A DNA stretch of 64,000 nt from Ktedonospora formicarum (GCF_016587355.1 NZ_BNJF01000003.1:248001-312000); one strand, 5' to 3'. Shown: positions 1 to 9,423, counted from the first letter of the stretch. The notes: a model not told the origin generated them from the letters alone. Made by a program: numbers and translations.

Positions 1-85
1 CACAGTGATACACATGACCCTCTTCGTGACACATTAGCACCTTTTTGGCTCAGGAGAGGAAGCTTGTTGGACCAGGAGTATACAG

Positions 86-112
86 ATTGATGGCAATACG
101 TTAGAATACACG
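86..112 (+). promoter_or_regulatory. Conserved block upstream of small paralog gene
   Basis: A block beginning ATTGATGGCAATACG and running into TAGAATACACG recurs with few changes at 41115-41142, in the same position ahead of a paralogous gene. TAGAAT resembles a sigma-70 -10 box; no -35 at 17 bp spacing is obvious. Conservation ahead of two otherwise separate loci suggests promoter or operator function, but it could equally be the edge of a duplicated segment. Confidence 0.4.
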
Positions 113-146
113 CATCTCTCTATAAAAAAAAGGGGAATGTGCGAAA

Positions 147-428
147 ATGAGAACTAGCGAAACAGTGGTGCGTCATCTGCCTGAGCACACCCAAACCATA
201 CGCGAGGCCGCAGCCCGCTTCACAGAACAAGATGAGGTCATCGCAACCATCGAGATCCATGGCCATGCCCACTTGCAGGATGCAACCACTCGCCTCTTCC
301 CACACTGGGTCACCGTGAGTCAGCTTGATGATAGTCTGAACCTGCTTGAGCTGGGCGATGGCACGGAGATGCCAGAGGATGCCCGCCTACTCTGGGTTCG
401 TCCCCTCCAAGGCGAACTTCGTCTCTAA
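147..428 (+). CDS. Small conserved protein, three-copy paralog family (93 aa)
   Basis: Function not recognised. The product is a soluble acidic protein with no membrane segment or signal peptide. It is closely related to the product at 41175-41477 and to the remnant at 3586-3837; the shared core includes REAAARFTEQ near residue 20, then a VIATIEI stretch, TTRLFP, SQLDD and LPEDARLLW-like segments towards the C-terminus. The upstream block at 86-112 is also shared. The ATG follows a purine-rich AAAAAGGGGAATG leader. It stands alone, with a HAD gene 160 bp downstream. A multi-copy single-domain protein in several contexts might be an adaptor or immunity-type protein, but nothing in the sequence shows this. 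Confidence 0.7.
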   Translation: MRTSETVVRHLPEHTQTIREAAARFTEQDEVIATIEIHGHAHLQDATTRLFPHWVTVSQLDDSLNLLELGDGTEMPEDARLLWVRPLQGELRL

Positions 429-588
429 GACCGTGTTTTGTTAATCGCAGAAAGGCTGCCGCAGAACGTAGCTGTCAGATAGGACACAGAGCCATGCCCT
501 AACCATTGTTGCAAGCACAGAGCAAGGTATGCTACGATGAGTTTTCTCAACCAGAACAAAAACGATTGATGCAGGAAAGGAAGCAAGC

Positions 589-1320
589 ATGGCGACGAAA
601 CCCATCATTTTGTTAGACGATGGCGGCGTGATGAGCGATAATCGCCTGCGTGGTTCGCAGTGGCAGCGTCTCGTCGGCGAGTTTTTTATGCCCCGGCTGG
701 GGGGCGAAGCTGTGGCCTGGTCTGAGGCCAATCGCATCTATACAGCTTACCTCTTTGAAGCGACGAACTGGCAGACGCGTGTGCAGGCGACCCCCAACTA
801 TCGTGATTTCGAGCGAGTATACTGGCTTGACTGGCTCGGCGGAATGTGCCAGTTCGTCGGCGTGAAAGCTCCGTCAGAAGAAGAGTGCATTGAACTGGCC
901 CGTCAGGCAGAGGCATATATCACGCCTCGTGTTCGCGCATCTTTCCCCGGTGCCATCGAGGCTATTCGCGAGTTACACATCCAGGGCTACGAGATGCATA
1001 CCGCCTCTGGTGAGTCCTCGATCCACTTGCAGAACTATCTGCAAGGTATGGGGGTTCGCGAGTACTTCGGGCACCTCTATGGCTCAGATCTGGTGGGCAT
1101 GCTCAAAGAGTGGCCCGCGTACTACGAGCGCCTCTTCGCCGACTCCGGCATCACGCCGAGTTCCGCCCTGATTGTCGATGACAGCCCACGGAACCTCGCC
1201 TGGGCCAGGGATCTTGGCGCAATGGCGGTGCTGGTCAGCGCTCAACACGAGGCACTCGACGGGATGTTCTGCATTCGCAGCCTGGCAGAATTACCGGAAT
1301 TGGTGCAACATCTCGCCTAA
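589..1320 (+). CDS. HAD-superfamily hydrolase
   Basis: A 243-aa protein of the haloacid dehalogenase fold, which usually hydrolyses phosphoesters or C-halogen bonds through an Asp nucleophile. The N-terminus reads ILLDDGGVMSDN, matching HAD motif I (loop with the nucleophilic Asp). The stretch HTASGESS near residue 140 fits motif II, and IVDDSPRNLAWARDLG near residue 200 is a typical motif III/IV with the Mg-binding Asp pair. The cap region between motifs I and II is helical, as in subclass I enzymes. The ATG has an AAAGGAAG Shine-Dalgarno. The substrate cannot be told from sequence. An IS5-type element follows about 60 bp downstream. Confidence 0.8.
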   Translation: MATKPIILLDDGGVMSDNRLRGSQWQRLVGEFFMPRLGGEAVAWSEANRIYTAYLFEATNWQTRVQATPNYRDFERVYWLDWLGGMCQFVGVKAPSEEECIELARQAEAYITPRVRASFPGAIEAIRELHIQGYEMHTASGESSIHLQNYLQGMGVREYFGHLYGSDLVGMLKEWPAYYERLFADSGITPSSALIVDDSPRNLAWARDLGAMAVLVSAQHEALDGMFCIRSLAELPELVQHLA

Positions 1321-1381
1321 ACGCCGGGAAGATGCTTCTTCTCGCTGCCCTGGCTTGTCGGTTTCGCATCTGGGAAGCCGA

Positions 1382-2173
1382 TTAATTTACATGTCCCACT
1401 CGCGCGAGGAGCAGGCGAACCATCGCCACTTGGATCAATGTTTCGCTCGTCTGCACTTTTCGCTCGTAATCTTTGCTCATTCTTCTGTTACGAGAAATCC
1501 AGCTGAATGTACGCTCCACGACCCAACGGCGAGGCACCACGCTGAAGCCACGGATACCAGGTGGGCGTTCCACCACTTCCAGTTCCCACGCACCTGTGGT
1601 TTGACACCAGGTGGCCAACTCTTGCCCACGATAGGCCGCATCCGCCCAAATCTTTTTCAGACGCGGCACGAAAAACTTGAGTCCCGCGAGCAGACAACGG
1701 GCTCCCTTGGTATCATGGGCGTCGGCAGGGGTCACGTAGATGGAAATAGGGAGACCCAGCGTGTCCACAAGGAGATGCCGTTTCCGCCCTTTGATGTGCT
1801 TGTGGGCATCGTAGCCACAGATCCTAGACGACTCCTCGACCGTTTTCACGCTTTGGGAATCCATGCTAGCTGCACTTGGGTCAGGATGCCTCCCTTGCCG
1901 TTCGCGTTCCGCCCGATGCAACGCCCGCCACAAGAGCGTCCAAGTCCCTTTGAGGCGCAAACGTCGGAAATGGGTAGAACACCGTTTGCCACGGTGGGAA
2001 GTTGGCCGGCAGATAGCGCCAGGGACAGCCGGTGTGTAGCACGTAAAAGATCGCATCAAAAATGGTACGGAGTGGGTGAGTGGGGGTCCCCCTCTGTTGG
2101 GCGGGGATGGCAAATACTGCTGTAGGCATGCCCACTCGGCATCGGAGAGATTGCTTGGGTAATTGGTACTCAT
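1382..2173 (-). pseudogene. IS5-family transposase with two compensating frameshifts
   Basis: The product starts with the typical MSTNYPSNLSDAEW and ends with the DDE half (MDSQSVKTVEES, GYDAHKHIKGRKRH, then WVVERTFSW). Between about 2072 and 1972 this frame gives nonsense, while the neighbouring frame gives the expected family text (LRTIFDAIFYVL, GCPWRYLPANFPPWQTVFY). So there is a shift out at a GGGGG/CCCCC tract near 2078 and a shift back at a CCC near 1975. The frame stays open for 263 aa but about 33 residues of the helix-rich N-terminal region are wrong. Either a dead element or two homopolymer sequencing errors. Terminal inverted repeats could not be identified by eye. Confidence 0.75.
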
Positions 2174-2337
2174 TCGTTGAGGATATCACATGAAGTTTTC
2201 TCTTGTCTCATTACATAGGCTGAACCCGATTCCTGAGCGGCTCCATTTGATTCCAAAACACGCTCTAAGAGAACATGGCGCTTTCTTTTCCCAAAAAGTG
2301 GATAGAAAAAAGTACAAACATGGAGAGGATAAACAGG

Positions 2338-2889
2338 ATGCCAAAGGATTTAGCACCCTGGCAAGTCATTGAGAGCCGTATTAGTTATGAGGATCGCTGG
2401 CTTCGCTTGCGTACCGATACTTGCAAGACCGCGCAGGGAAAAATTATCGAGTCATACCACGTAGTTGGCGCATTGCCTTGGGCAAACGTTGTGGCCCTGA
2501 ATACTGAAGGCAAGATTATCCTAGTGCGCGAATACAGACATGGCGCGAAAAAGATTTTACTTGGTCTTCCAGGTGGTGCCGTTGAATCTTCTGACCTTAA
2601 TCCGCTTGAAGCCATCCAACGAGAACTGCGCGAAGTAACTGGATATAGCGGTGGCAAATTTTTCCAGATTGGCCAATGTTATGCGAACCCATCCAATCAG
2701 AACAACATAGTTTACTCATTTCTGGCAGTAGGAGTGGTCCAGGGAAAAAAGCGCCTTCCTATGCACAAGGAAAGCGCCTCCATCATCCCAATTGCTTTAC
2801 ATCTCTTGATCTGCCTTGGTCGTCAGCGAGGAATTAACAATAACCGTCAGCAGCCCAGGTATGTGGCCCGACAATTCCATCTATTGTGA
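2338..2889 (+). pseudogene. Degenerate NUDIX hydrolase
   Basis: NUDIX enzymes hydrolyse nucleoside diphosphates linked to a variable group, using the box GX5EX7REUXEEXGU. Here the box reads GGAVESSDLNPLEAIQREL followed by REVTGY: the last metal-binding Glu is Val. The N-terminus (WQVIESRISYEDRWLRLRTD) matches the ADP-ribose pyrophosphatase type. Homology stops after about residue 145, and the tail overlaps the convergent gene at 2834-3250, so the normal C-terminal strand is missing. The chosen ATG has a GGAGAGGATAAACAGG leader; an upstream in-frame ATG at 2275 adds 21 unconvincing residues. Probably an inactive remnant. Confidence 0.65.
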
Positions 2890-3250
2890 TACCCTCATCA
2901 AATTGAAAGTTTCTTACGGCATACTCCGTATTCTTACCATATATCCCATCTACCTTTAAAGGCTTACCATCTGCTCCATAATAGCCATAAAAGCGAAGAT
3001 CTGACTGAATATTTTCAACCCAGTGGTGATAAGGTGAACCAGGATACAATGTTGGTGGGCAGGAACTTGTAGCAGCAGGTACTATCGTGGTATCTGTTAC
3101 CTTATGTCCTGTAAACCCTGCTGGGGTGGCATGAGGATTCATGCCCAAGGTTGAGGCATGCGCCGAAGGTGTAGAGGTAAAGACGCTGAATGAGAACAAT
3201 GCTGCCAGCAGAAGCGCACCGCATACGACCATTTTCAATGCTTTTCGCAT
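2834..3250 (-). CDS. Secreted peptidoglycan-binding-domain protein
   Basis: A 138-aa protein with a clear Sec signal peptide: MRKALKM, a hydrophobic core of about 20 residues, then an Ala-X-Ala-type cleavage site (SAHAS). The mature part carries one PG_binding_1-like domain: WVENIQSDLRFYGYYG, then VDGIYGKNTEYAVRNFQ and IDGIVGPHTW, the usual VDGxFGxxTxxAVxxFQ pattern. Such domains bind peptidoglycan or act as cell-wall anchors. The start is fixed by AAGGAG eight bases upstream; 32 further in-frame residues upstream are leader. The upstream region is shared with the decayed copy at 29008-29130, and the domain type recurs in the transmembrane regulator at 34241-35170. Confidence 0.8.
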   Translation of the reverse strand: MRKALKMVVCGALLLAALFSFSVFTSTPSAHASTLGMNPHATPAGFTGHKVTDTTIVPAATSSCPPTLYPGSPYHHWVENIQSDLRFYGYYGADGKPLKVDGIYGKNTEYAVRNFQFDEGITIDGIVGPHTWAADGYC

Positions 3251-3333
3251 GATATTTTCTCCTTGCTTGGGAAACATCAGATTGGTTCTACGATCGTGTA
3301 CCATCAAAGTGTAAAAGAAAAGAGATCCGTTTC

Positions 3334-3362
3334 CCAGGACAGGCACCGGACACTTTCCGGTC
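3334..3362. repeat. 29-bp dispersed motif, copy 1
   Basis: The sequence CCAGGACAGGCACCGGAC, continuing ACTTTCCGGTC, recurs at 29213-29238 and, inverted, at 32244-32272. Here and at 29213 it lies about 85-110 bp upstream of a gene start of the same secreted-protein family, so the whole upstream region was duplicated. The inner ACCGGA/TCCGGT arms form a short dyad. It could be an operator or the end of a mobile element. Confidence 0.5.
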
Positions 3363-3585
3363 AGTTTATCCGCTATGATTACTTTGATGAAATTAATGGA
3401 TAAGTAGTATAGGGTGATATTGTATAAAATTTTAACGTAAATGTTAATTTTGCTTATATTACTTATTTAATGATATATTGCATGCATTAAAGATCCCCAA
3501 GAAAAGCCTCTTTTCGTGGAAGAAGCTTTTCTTGTCTGTCCCAGAAGGAACCGTTACCCAAAACTGAGCAATTTGAGGTCATTGT

Positions 3586-3837
3586 GAGGTCATTGCGACG
3601 ATCGAGATCCGTAGGCAGGTCCAATTGCAGGATACGACCATTCGCCTCTTCCCAAACTGGGTTACCGTAAGTCAGCTTGACGATATCCTGGACCGGCTTG
3701 CATTGGGCGATGGCACAGAGATGCCAGAGGATACACGCCTGCTCTGGGTTCGACCCCTCAAAGGCGAATTTCGTCTCCGCGAAATGGAAGAAGAAAACTG
3801 GCACACGCCATCGTACCTTCTCAGTTCAGCGCTCTGA
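3586..3837 (+). pseudogene. N-terminally truncated copy of the small paralog family
   Basis: The frame opens with EVIATIEIR and continues through LQDTTIRLFPNWVTVSQLDD to a normal C-terminus, matching residues from about 30 onward of the gene at 147. The first third is absent: the preceding sequence is a short tandem duplication (GAGGTCATT twice) and then unrelated DNA. No start codon with a ribosome-binding site is visible and the conserved upstream block is missing. A remnant. Confidence 0.7.
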
Positions 3838-4537
3838 ACAGAGGTGAGCAAAAACGAGCGCGCCGGCGATAAGCAACTGCATCCCTCGCCGGCGCGCTCC
3901 TTGAAGCAGATCTTCTCCAGGTCGTGCCAGCTCCTACCAGTGAAACAGATGCGCTAGGCTGACCAGTCGCAGGTGACACACGCTCCCTCGACCAGGGACA
4001 CACACCCGCCCCCTTATCTCTCCCCCTCCCTCGCTGTCTCCGTGCTGCAACAGGCTTCTATGAGACAAAGTTGCATGCAGCAGGTTCATCCCCCACACCA
4101 TTCTGTATCTCACCCGGTCGCAGCCCCTCCCGCCATCTTCTTCTCTCCATGATGAAATAAAGAAGACCTGGTTCCTCTTTATTTCGTCCCCTTCGACCGG
4201 GCCGACAACAGCCTCACCATGAGCACTTACCAACCATTCCCACTGGCCACATCGACCTGGCTCCCCCCACGATCCACAAGAACCTTCCGTCGCCACAACG
4301 ACCCATCAACGCTCCCCACACAAGCCTCCCTCCCCAATCACGACCTGTGCTCCTTCCACAGAACGAACTGTAACCACAACCATGAAGGCCATGTTTCTCC
4401 TGCTGGGAAGAGGCGTTCGCCAACACCTCACACCACCCTTCCAGTTCCTTCCCTTCTTCTCCCTCTGCTCGTTTCGCTGACCAGGAGCATCCCCTCCAAC
4501 GCTGGAAGTGAACAGATAGGGGTCATGTCCCTTCACC
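3838..4537. other. Gene-free region with degenerate repeats
   Basis: No convincing gene. The first part has GC-rich inverted arms (GCGCCGGCGA...TCGCCGGCGCGC, 3859-3899), a strong hairpin that could terminate the upstream remnant. The following text (CTTGAAGCAGATC, TCTCCAGGTCGTGCC) is a diverged copy of sequence at 48495-48550, so both belong to an old dispersed repeat. The rest is C-rich and T-rich with only short unconvincing frames. Confidence 0.4.
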
Positions 4538-4816
4538 ATGCGCGCTTCCAGACACCACTGCTCTTCCTTTCCTTCTAAGGGCTATCGTGGGAAACTCAAA
4601 CCACTTGGACGGATCGCCGGGCAGATGGCTTCGATGATCTTTGCGCTCCTCAAAACCAATCAGGAATTACTGGCAAAAGTTCCGTTCGGTCAAGATCCTC
4701 CCGTCCCCATGCTCTACGATCCAGAAGTCCATCGCCTCCATCGAGCAGGTCATTACCACTCTCTCAAGCCAGGAACACAGCCCAGGAGGATTATTCAACT
4801 GCCGAAACAGCCCTGA
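4538..4816 (+). pseudogene. Unrecognised gene fragment
   Basis: A 92-codon frame whose middle part (GQMASMIFALLKTNQELL, then YDPEVHRLHRAGHYHSLK) reads like ordinary protein, helical and charged, flanked by low-quality sequence on both sides. No ribosome-binding site is evident. It is probably the surviving middle of a decayed gene, possibly a transposase; the family is not recognised. Confidence 0.25.
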
Positions 4817-4856
4817 TTATCTGCTCTAATAGTATGAGAATTAGCGCTACCCCTTC

Positions 4857-5906
4857 TCAGGGGAGCAAGCCACCTGGAGCCGGCACGGTTGCTACCACCG
4901 GCTGCTCTTCCTGTTTGAGCCAACGGGCTGCAATGATGAGCAGAGCGATTGCGCCTGCCGCAAAAATGGCATTACTCAGCAGGTCATTCATGAGATCCAC
5001 GCCGGGCATAAGAACCGGCCAGGGAAAGGAGTGCCAGATATAGGTGAGCAGCGCCCCGGCTGCCAGGGCAAAGCGATGGGCGTCTGACCAGCCGCTCTGC
5101 CGCGACCAGAAGCCGACCGGAACGGCCATGCCGCAGAGCAGGAGCAGATAGAGAACAATGGCAGCCCAGGCCGGCAGGTGCAGGCCCGCTAACCAGGGCG
5201 AGAGGCCATAGGGATCGGCTGCATAGATGAGTTGGAAGATGGAAGTGGCAACTAGGGCCACCAGCATCACCAGCCAGGGACTGGGTACGTGACCTGCAGT
5301 TTGTGTGTGTGGGGCACGGTTGCGCTGGCCCAGCAGGATACCGATTCCAACGATGATAATGATCGCGATGCTCGTCCCTATCACCTGGGGAACTGAGGCA
5401 TGAAAGCGGTGCGTGAGAAGAATGTAGACTACGGGACCTATGACGAAGAGCGCGAAGACCGTAGCCACGACTGCCAGGCCGATCTTACCCAGCCACGGCG
5501 TTGTGCGCTGCTGCTTCCCGGCGAGCGCCTCCATAAGCGCGATGGGAGTGCCGATGCTCCAGAAGGTGTGCAGACCCATCACAAAGATCGTCCAGTTCAG
5601 GCTTATGCCCAGGGATGGGATGTAGCCATAGGTGAGGACATGGAACCCGGCCCAGTTGGGATCGAAGAGAGTGAAGGTCGTGAAGCCCTCTTCGATCATA
5701 CCATAAGCCAGGCCAAAGGCGAGTATAGAGGGCCAGCCATAGCCTGCACGCCTGACGACCTCACGGATGAGGAGCGCGCCACAACCATAGAGGGGGATCA
5801 TAGCAAGCAAGAGGGCAATGCTGGTAATCGGGACGTCACCGAGCAGGTACTCGGCAACGAGTGGCGAGAGACACAAGAGTCCGAGCGCGGGCAGTAGACG
5901 ACGCAT
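4857..5906 (-). CDS. Polytopic membrane protein, function unknown
   Basis: A 349-aa protein with about nine to ten hydrophobic segments (for example SIALLLAMIPLYGCGALLI, then several AIVLYLLLLCGMAVPVGFW-type helices) and short loops. No transporter signature is recognised. EEGFTTFTLFDPNW in an early loop is acidic/aromatic and could be functional. The start is set by AAGGAG eight bases upstream of ATGCGTCGT; 18 in-frame residues further upstream are unlikely. It lies about 100 bp downstream of a TetR gene on the same strand, so it is the likely target and co-transcribed partner of that regulator. The C-terminal tail after the last helix is Pro-rich. Confidence 0.7.
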   Translation of the reverse strand: MRRLLPALGLLCLSPLVAEYLLGDVPITSIALLLAMIPLYGCGALLIREVVRRAGYGWPSILAFGLAYGMIEEGFTTFTLFDPNWAGFHVLTYGYIPSLGISLNWTIFVMGLHTFWSIGTPIALMEALAGKQQRTTPWLGKIGLAVVATVFALFVIGPVVYILLTHRFHASVPQVIGTSIAIIIIVGIGILLGQRNRAPHTQTAGHVPSPWLVMLVALVATSIFQLIYAADPYGLSPWLAGLHLPAWAAIVLYLLLLCGMAVPVGFWSRQSGWSDAHRFALAAGALLTYIWHSFPWPVLMPGVDLMNDLLSNAIFAAGAIALLIIAARWLKQEEQPVVATVPAPGGLLP

Positions 5907-6009
5907 ATCTTTTTCTCCTTTCGCTTCATTGAGACGAAGCACAGGACAACTGGTCATCATGACGAGAAGTTGCTGATAGTATCAAAAACTGTTCTGGTGA
6001 GAGAGGTAA

Positions 6010-6592
6010 TCAGTTCCATTTTTCCTCTCCCTTTTGTACGTCTTCTGCCTGTCCAGAGGAGCGCCTCATTTCAAGAAGCCGTTCCTTCGCGGCAGCAAAG
6101 ATCTGGCAAAAAATCTGCTTGCCCGCCTCACTGTTGCCTCCATCTTCTGGCAACAGCCAGCGATTGAGCAGAGTGGCCAGCGCCTCCATGACCACAGGAA
6201 AGGGAGAAAACCGATCAGGTGATTGAAATTCTGCGATCGTCACCTGCCCGTACGGCAGCACTCCGAGCAGGTGCGCCGTGATCTCCAGGTCAAGATCCTG
6301 GCGCACGGCTGTTCACGGCATGAAAGATCGCCTGGTCGAACCCTCCCATAGTCCCACCGCGCGAGTCGGACTCTACAGCATCTAACCAGGTCTGGACGTA
6401 TTGCGTCCATTCCCAGGACAGGAGGGCATCGAAGGGTTCTTCCTTTCCCTTGAAGTAGAGGTAGACCGTCCCTCGACTCACGCCTCCTTCATCGGCGATA
6501 TCGCTCATCGTGGTTTTGTCATATCCCTGGCGGATAATGACCGCTGCTGCCGCGCGGAAAATTTGCTCTTGGCGTTCGTCATTGTTGGGCAT
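6010..6592 (-). pseudogene. TetR-family regulator, frameshifted
   Basis: TetR proteins are dimeric repressors released by a ligand. The N-terminal frame (6290-6592) carries a full helix-turn-helix: QIFRAAAAVIIRQGYDKTT, then MSDIADEGGVSRGTVYLYF. It breaks after about 100 residues; the rest of the ligand-binding domain (LDLEITAHLLGVLPYGQVTI onward) is in the next frame, overlapping at 6290-6306. Joined, they give about 190 aa, normal for the family. GGAAG precedes the ATG. No long homopolymer lies at the break, so a genuine mutation is possible here. Its likely target is the membrane-protein gene just downstream. Confidence 0.75.
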
Positions 6593-6779
6593 TGACTTCC
6601 TTCTGTCATCTTTTGCTGAACACATTAAACAATTTCTGATATTTTGTTTAGTATAACAAGGAAAGTATTCCCGTGTCAAGTGGAGTAAATTCCATGCTCT
6701 CTGTGTTTGTTTTCATCAACTTCAAGCATGCCAATGGACCCTTATTTTTCAACCCTCTCTGACCTTTTCACCAGTTACT

Positions 6780-8567
6780 GATATTGTTGGCGAATTGGCA
6801 AAAGCTAGGCAGCCACCGCAGGCTTGGCAGAAGCAACCAGCTTGGCAAAACGAGAAACGGGTGTTGAAGCAGGTCGCTGGCCTTTCTGCCATTCAATCGC
6901 ACGAAGGACATTCATAGCGGTCGCCGTGAAAAAAGCCTGAAGTCTCAATTTCTTGCTCCCAAGATAACGTGCCTGTCGCATCTCACAGGTGCGGACCGCT
7001 TGCGCAACCGTCCCTTCAATCCCAGCCCGTGTTGCATACAGTGTCCGAAACGCTTTTGTTTCCTGGCGTTGACGTGCCTCTCGTAACGCGGTGTAGCTTG
7101 CCTCATCTGGACGCAAAATCAGCACTTTCGCGGCCACTGGCGTGCATTGATCATGCAGAGGACAGCAGCGACACCGCGAAAGAGGAAACCGCACACGAAG
7201 ACTGGGCTTTCCATGTCGATCAGGAATGTGCCCCCAGTCACGGCTGGTGTGTCCTGCAGGACACACCGCCTGTTTGGCTTGCCAATCAAGAAGAAATTGG
7301 CTCTGATCAAAACGCCCTGCTTCTTTTGAGGCCCATGATGTATCAGGCATGACAGGTCCAACAATGTCCACATGATAGCGTCTGTGGCTCTCTGCGAGCA
7401 CCTCGGCATCGACATAGCCCATATCCATCAAGTGTTGATCTGGAAGCAGTTGCTGCTCATCGAGGCGAGAATGCAGTTCCCCAATGATGTCCCCATCGGC
7501 CCTGGTCGCGCTGGTGGATGTGACCTCGACGATCAGATGGGGAGCATCGGCTTCACAGGTCTCAGTAAAATGCACTTTGTACCCGTTCCAGGCCGTGCTT
7601 TTCTTACGGCTGTAGCGTGCCTCCACGTCATAAGGAGATGTGATCAGTAAAGCAGAGGGAGGCAGTTCTTTGTCCGCTCGCCAGGGCGTCTGGTCTTCAT
7701 GGGCATGAAAGTGCTGAAGCCACACCCGTCGCAGTGTTTCAATGGCGTCAAGTTCCCCGAACCAGGGCATATGGCTTTGCGCGTAAACCATCTCCAAGAG
7801 CTGACGACCATCGGCCCCAATTGTTTCTGCCAGCTCCACTCGTTTCTTCTCGTCTTTAGGCAGGCGAAAATCGCTGAAGCGTTTCTCATAGCGTTGTGCC
7901 CACTGCGGGTCCATGTGCTCCAACAGCCACGTTGGCGCGACCTGGGAAAGCACATTGAGCGTGTGACGCATGGTCTCCCCAACGCATTCCAAGCGGCGGA
8001 GCGTGCGAATCGCAGCCAGCACATGCGTCGAATCGGTCCGTTGCTTGCCTCGTGTCTTGAGCCACCCCCGCCCACGGCACAGATCCAACAGGCGATCAAA
8101 CAGGCGGCGTTCTGCACCATGAGCGAGCAACCGTCCTCGCGCATTCAGAAAGAACGGAGAAATCAAAACCGCTATCGGTCAATTCCAGGCTGAGCACATA
8201 CTTCCAATCAATGCGGGTGCGCACAGCGTCAGCGGCTTGCCGATCCGTGAGACCCTCTGCATATTGCATGAGCGTGACCAGGGCAAGGCGCCATGGGGCT
8301 TGGGCTGGTTGTCCGCGGCTGGGGAAGAGATCCTGAAAATCGGTATCCTCGTAAAGTGTTCCTAGCTCATCTCGCATCCGCAACCAGACGTTGCCCTTGG
8401 GCAGGACGGCATGCGCAACACGGACGGTTTCTTCGGGGAGAGCTGGAATTGGCTGGGGATGCATGGACATGGATTCCCTCCTGGTTGTCTCAACGCTTCG
8501 CTTCTCGTTCTTGTTCAGTATCTCATATTTCCTTCCCATCACGCTCAGACAATTCGCCAACAATATC
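6780..8567 (-). mobile_element. IS1182-family insertion sequence with target duplication
   Basis: The ends are 18-bp perfect inverted repeats (GATATTGTTGGCGAATTG at 6780-6797 and its complement at 8550-8567). Immediately outside both ends is TTACT (6775-6779 and 8568-8572), a 5-bp direct repeat that marks a target duplication. The 1788-bp element holds one transposase gene. Its ends match those of the copy at 59923-61695 (GATACTGCTGGCGAACC) at most positions, showing two related but not identical elements. Confidence 0.85.
6805..8470 (-). pseudogene. IS1182 transposase, frameshifted near the N-terminal third
   Basis: Begins MSMHPQPIPALPEETVRVAH with AGGAGGG five bases upstream. The family N-terminal domain (RQAADAVRTRIDWKYVLSLEL, SGFDFSVLSE) is in one frame; everything from RLLAHGAERRLFDRL to the C-terminus, including the DDE domain (GYKVHFTET, MGYVDAEVL, ARYLGSKKLRLQ), is in another. 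The shift is at about 8140, where SEFRARL would be expected. Joined length is about 550 aa, normal for IS1182. The second copy in the window is also frameshifted, at a different place. As read, no full transposase is made. Confidence 0.85.
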
Positions 8568-8572
8568 TTACT

Positions 8573-9293
8573 GGGGCTCTACCATGTACTTTCTACCAAC
8601 AAAAAAAGCACAGCAACCCATATCCATCTTGTGGGTTACCATGCTAAAGGCATGACTGTCACTGTTTGTTCGCACCTATCATACCAGATGCATCAAAGAA
8701 TTGCTATCCTCATCTCCTACCCCTTACTTTCCAACTATCGCCTATATCACGACGCCCGTAAGCAAACAGTTATAGAGCGGGCTCACCAGCGTAAGCGGGG
8801 GCGACCCATCCCTGATGCCCAGGCCCTCCCTGCCGAGGTCGTCTCTCTCCTCCTCCAGGGGACCCACCCACCAACCTCCCGCGCCAGTATCACGAGGTGA
8901 TCTTCTCTACCGTGAAGCTGGGACCCTACGTCCGCTCTCGCTGGCGCGAAGACGCACATACATACACCATCAGCCTCGGCCTCCCAACGACTTCTCCACC
9001 CTTCACTTCCACCCCCAGGGCTTCTAACGCCTGTGCGAGCATACAAGAGGATCAGAGAACGAACACACCGACGCATTCCTTGACGCAGATCTGCTTCCGG
9101 GTTGCTCCACCTCCTACCGAAACATTACACGCACCAGGGGAAGCAGCCGCAGCTCACGCGCTGCCCTGCCTCTTACGCACCTGGCCCACAACGTTTCAAA
9201 ATTTTTTTCTCACAAGCTGCATGAGGCATTCCAAGATTCATACCCAGACATCCTGGAAGATGCCCACTCATCGGATATCCTCCATGAGATCGG
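8573..9293. other. Degenerate region with an old coding remnant
   Basis: No intact gene. At 8730-8900 a plus-strand stretch reads AHQRKRGRPIPDAQALPAEV and then PPTSRAS; the same text in mixed frames recurs at 62700-62820 (LLIPDAPPKP, PPTSRAS), so both are remnants of one family, probably a transposase. The remainder (8900-9290) has only short C/T-rich frames. Confidence 0.4.
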
Positions 9294-9335
9294 ACAAAGG
9301 GCATATCACGCGCCGTTGCGTGATATGCCCTTTGT
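9294..9335. repeat. Perfect 18-bp hairpin
   Basis: ACAAAGGGCATATCACGC (9294-9311), loop GCCGTT, then the exact complement (9318-9335). No T-run follows on either strand, so it is not a standard intrinsic terminator. A second perfect 18-bp hairpin with a short loop occurs at 38942-38981, also at the border of a decayed gene. Confidence 0.7.
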
Positions 9336-9423
9336 GTGTCCTCACCCATCAGCGTTGCGCCACCCTAGATCTTCTCCACGATCACCTCCGCTTTCACTTC
9401 GACTGGGAAGGCTGTCTCATCTG

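Noticed and set aside
1172..2125. 317-codon open frame on the plus strand
   Set aside because: It is antisense to the IS5 transposase, whose family text is clear on the other strand; the plus-strand product has no sensible composition.
5400..5897. 165-codon frame opposite the membrane protein gene
   Set aside because: Highly charged, Asp/Glu/Arg-rich composition typical of the antisense of a hydrophobic protein.
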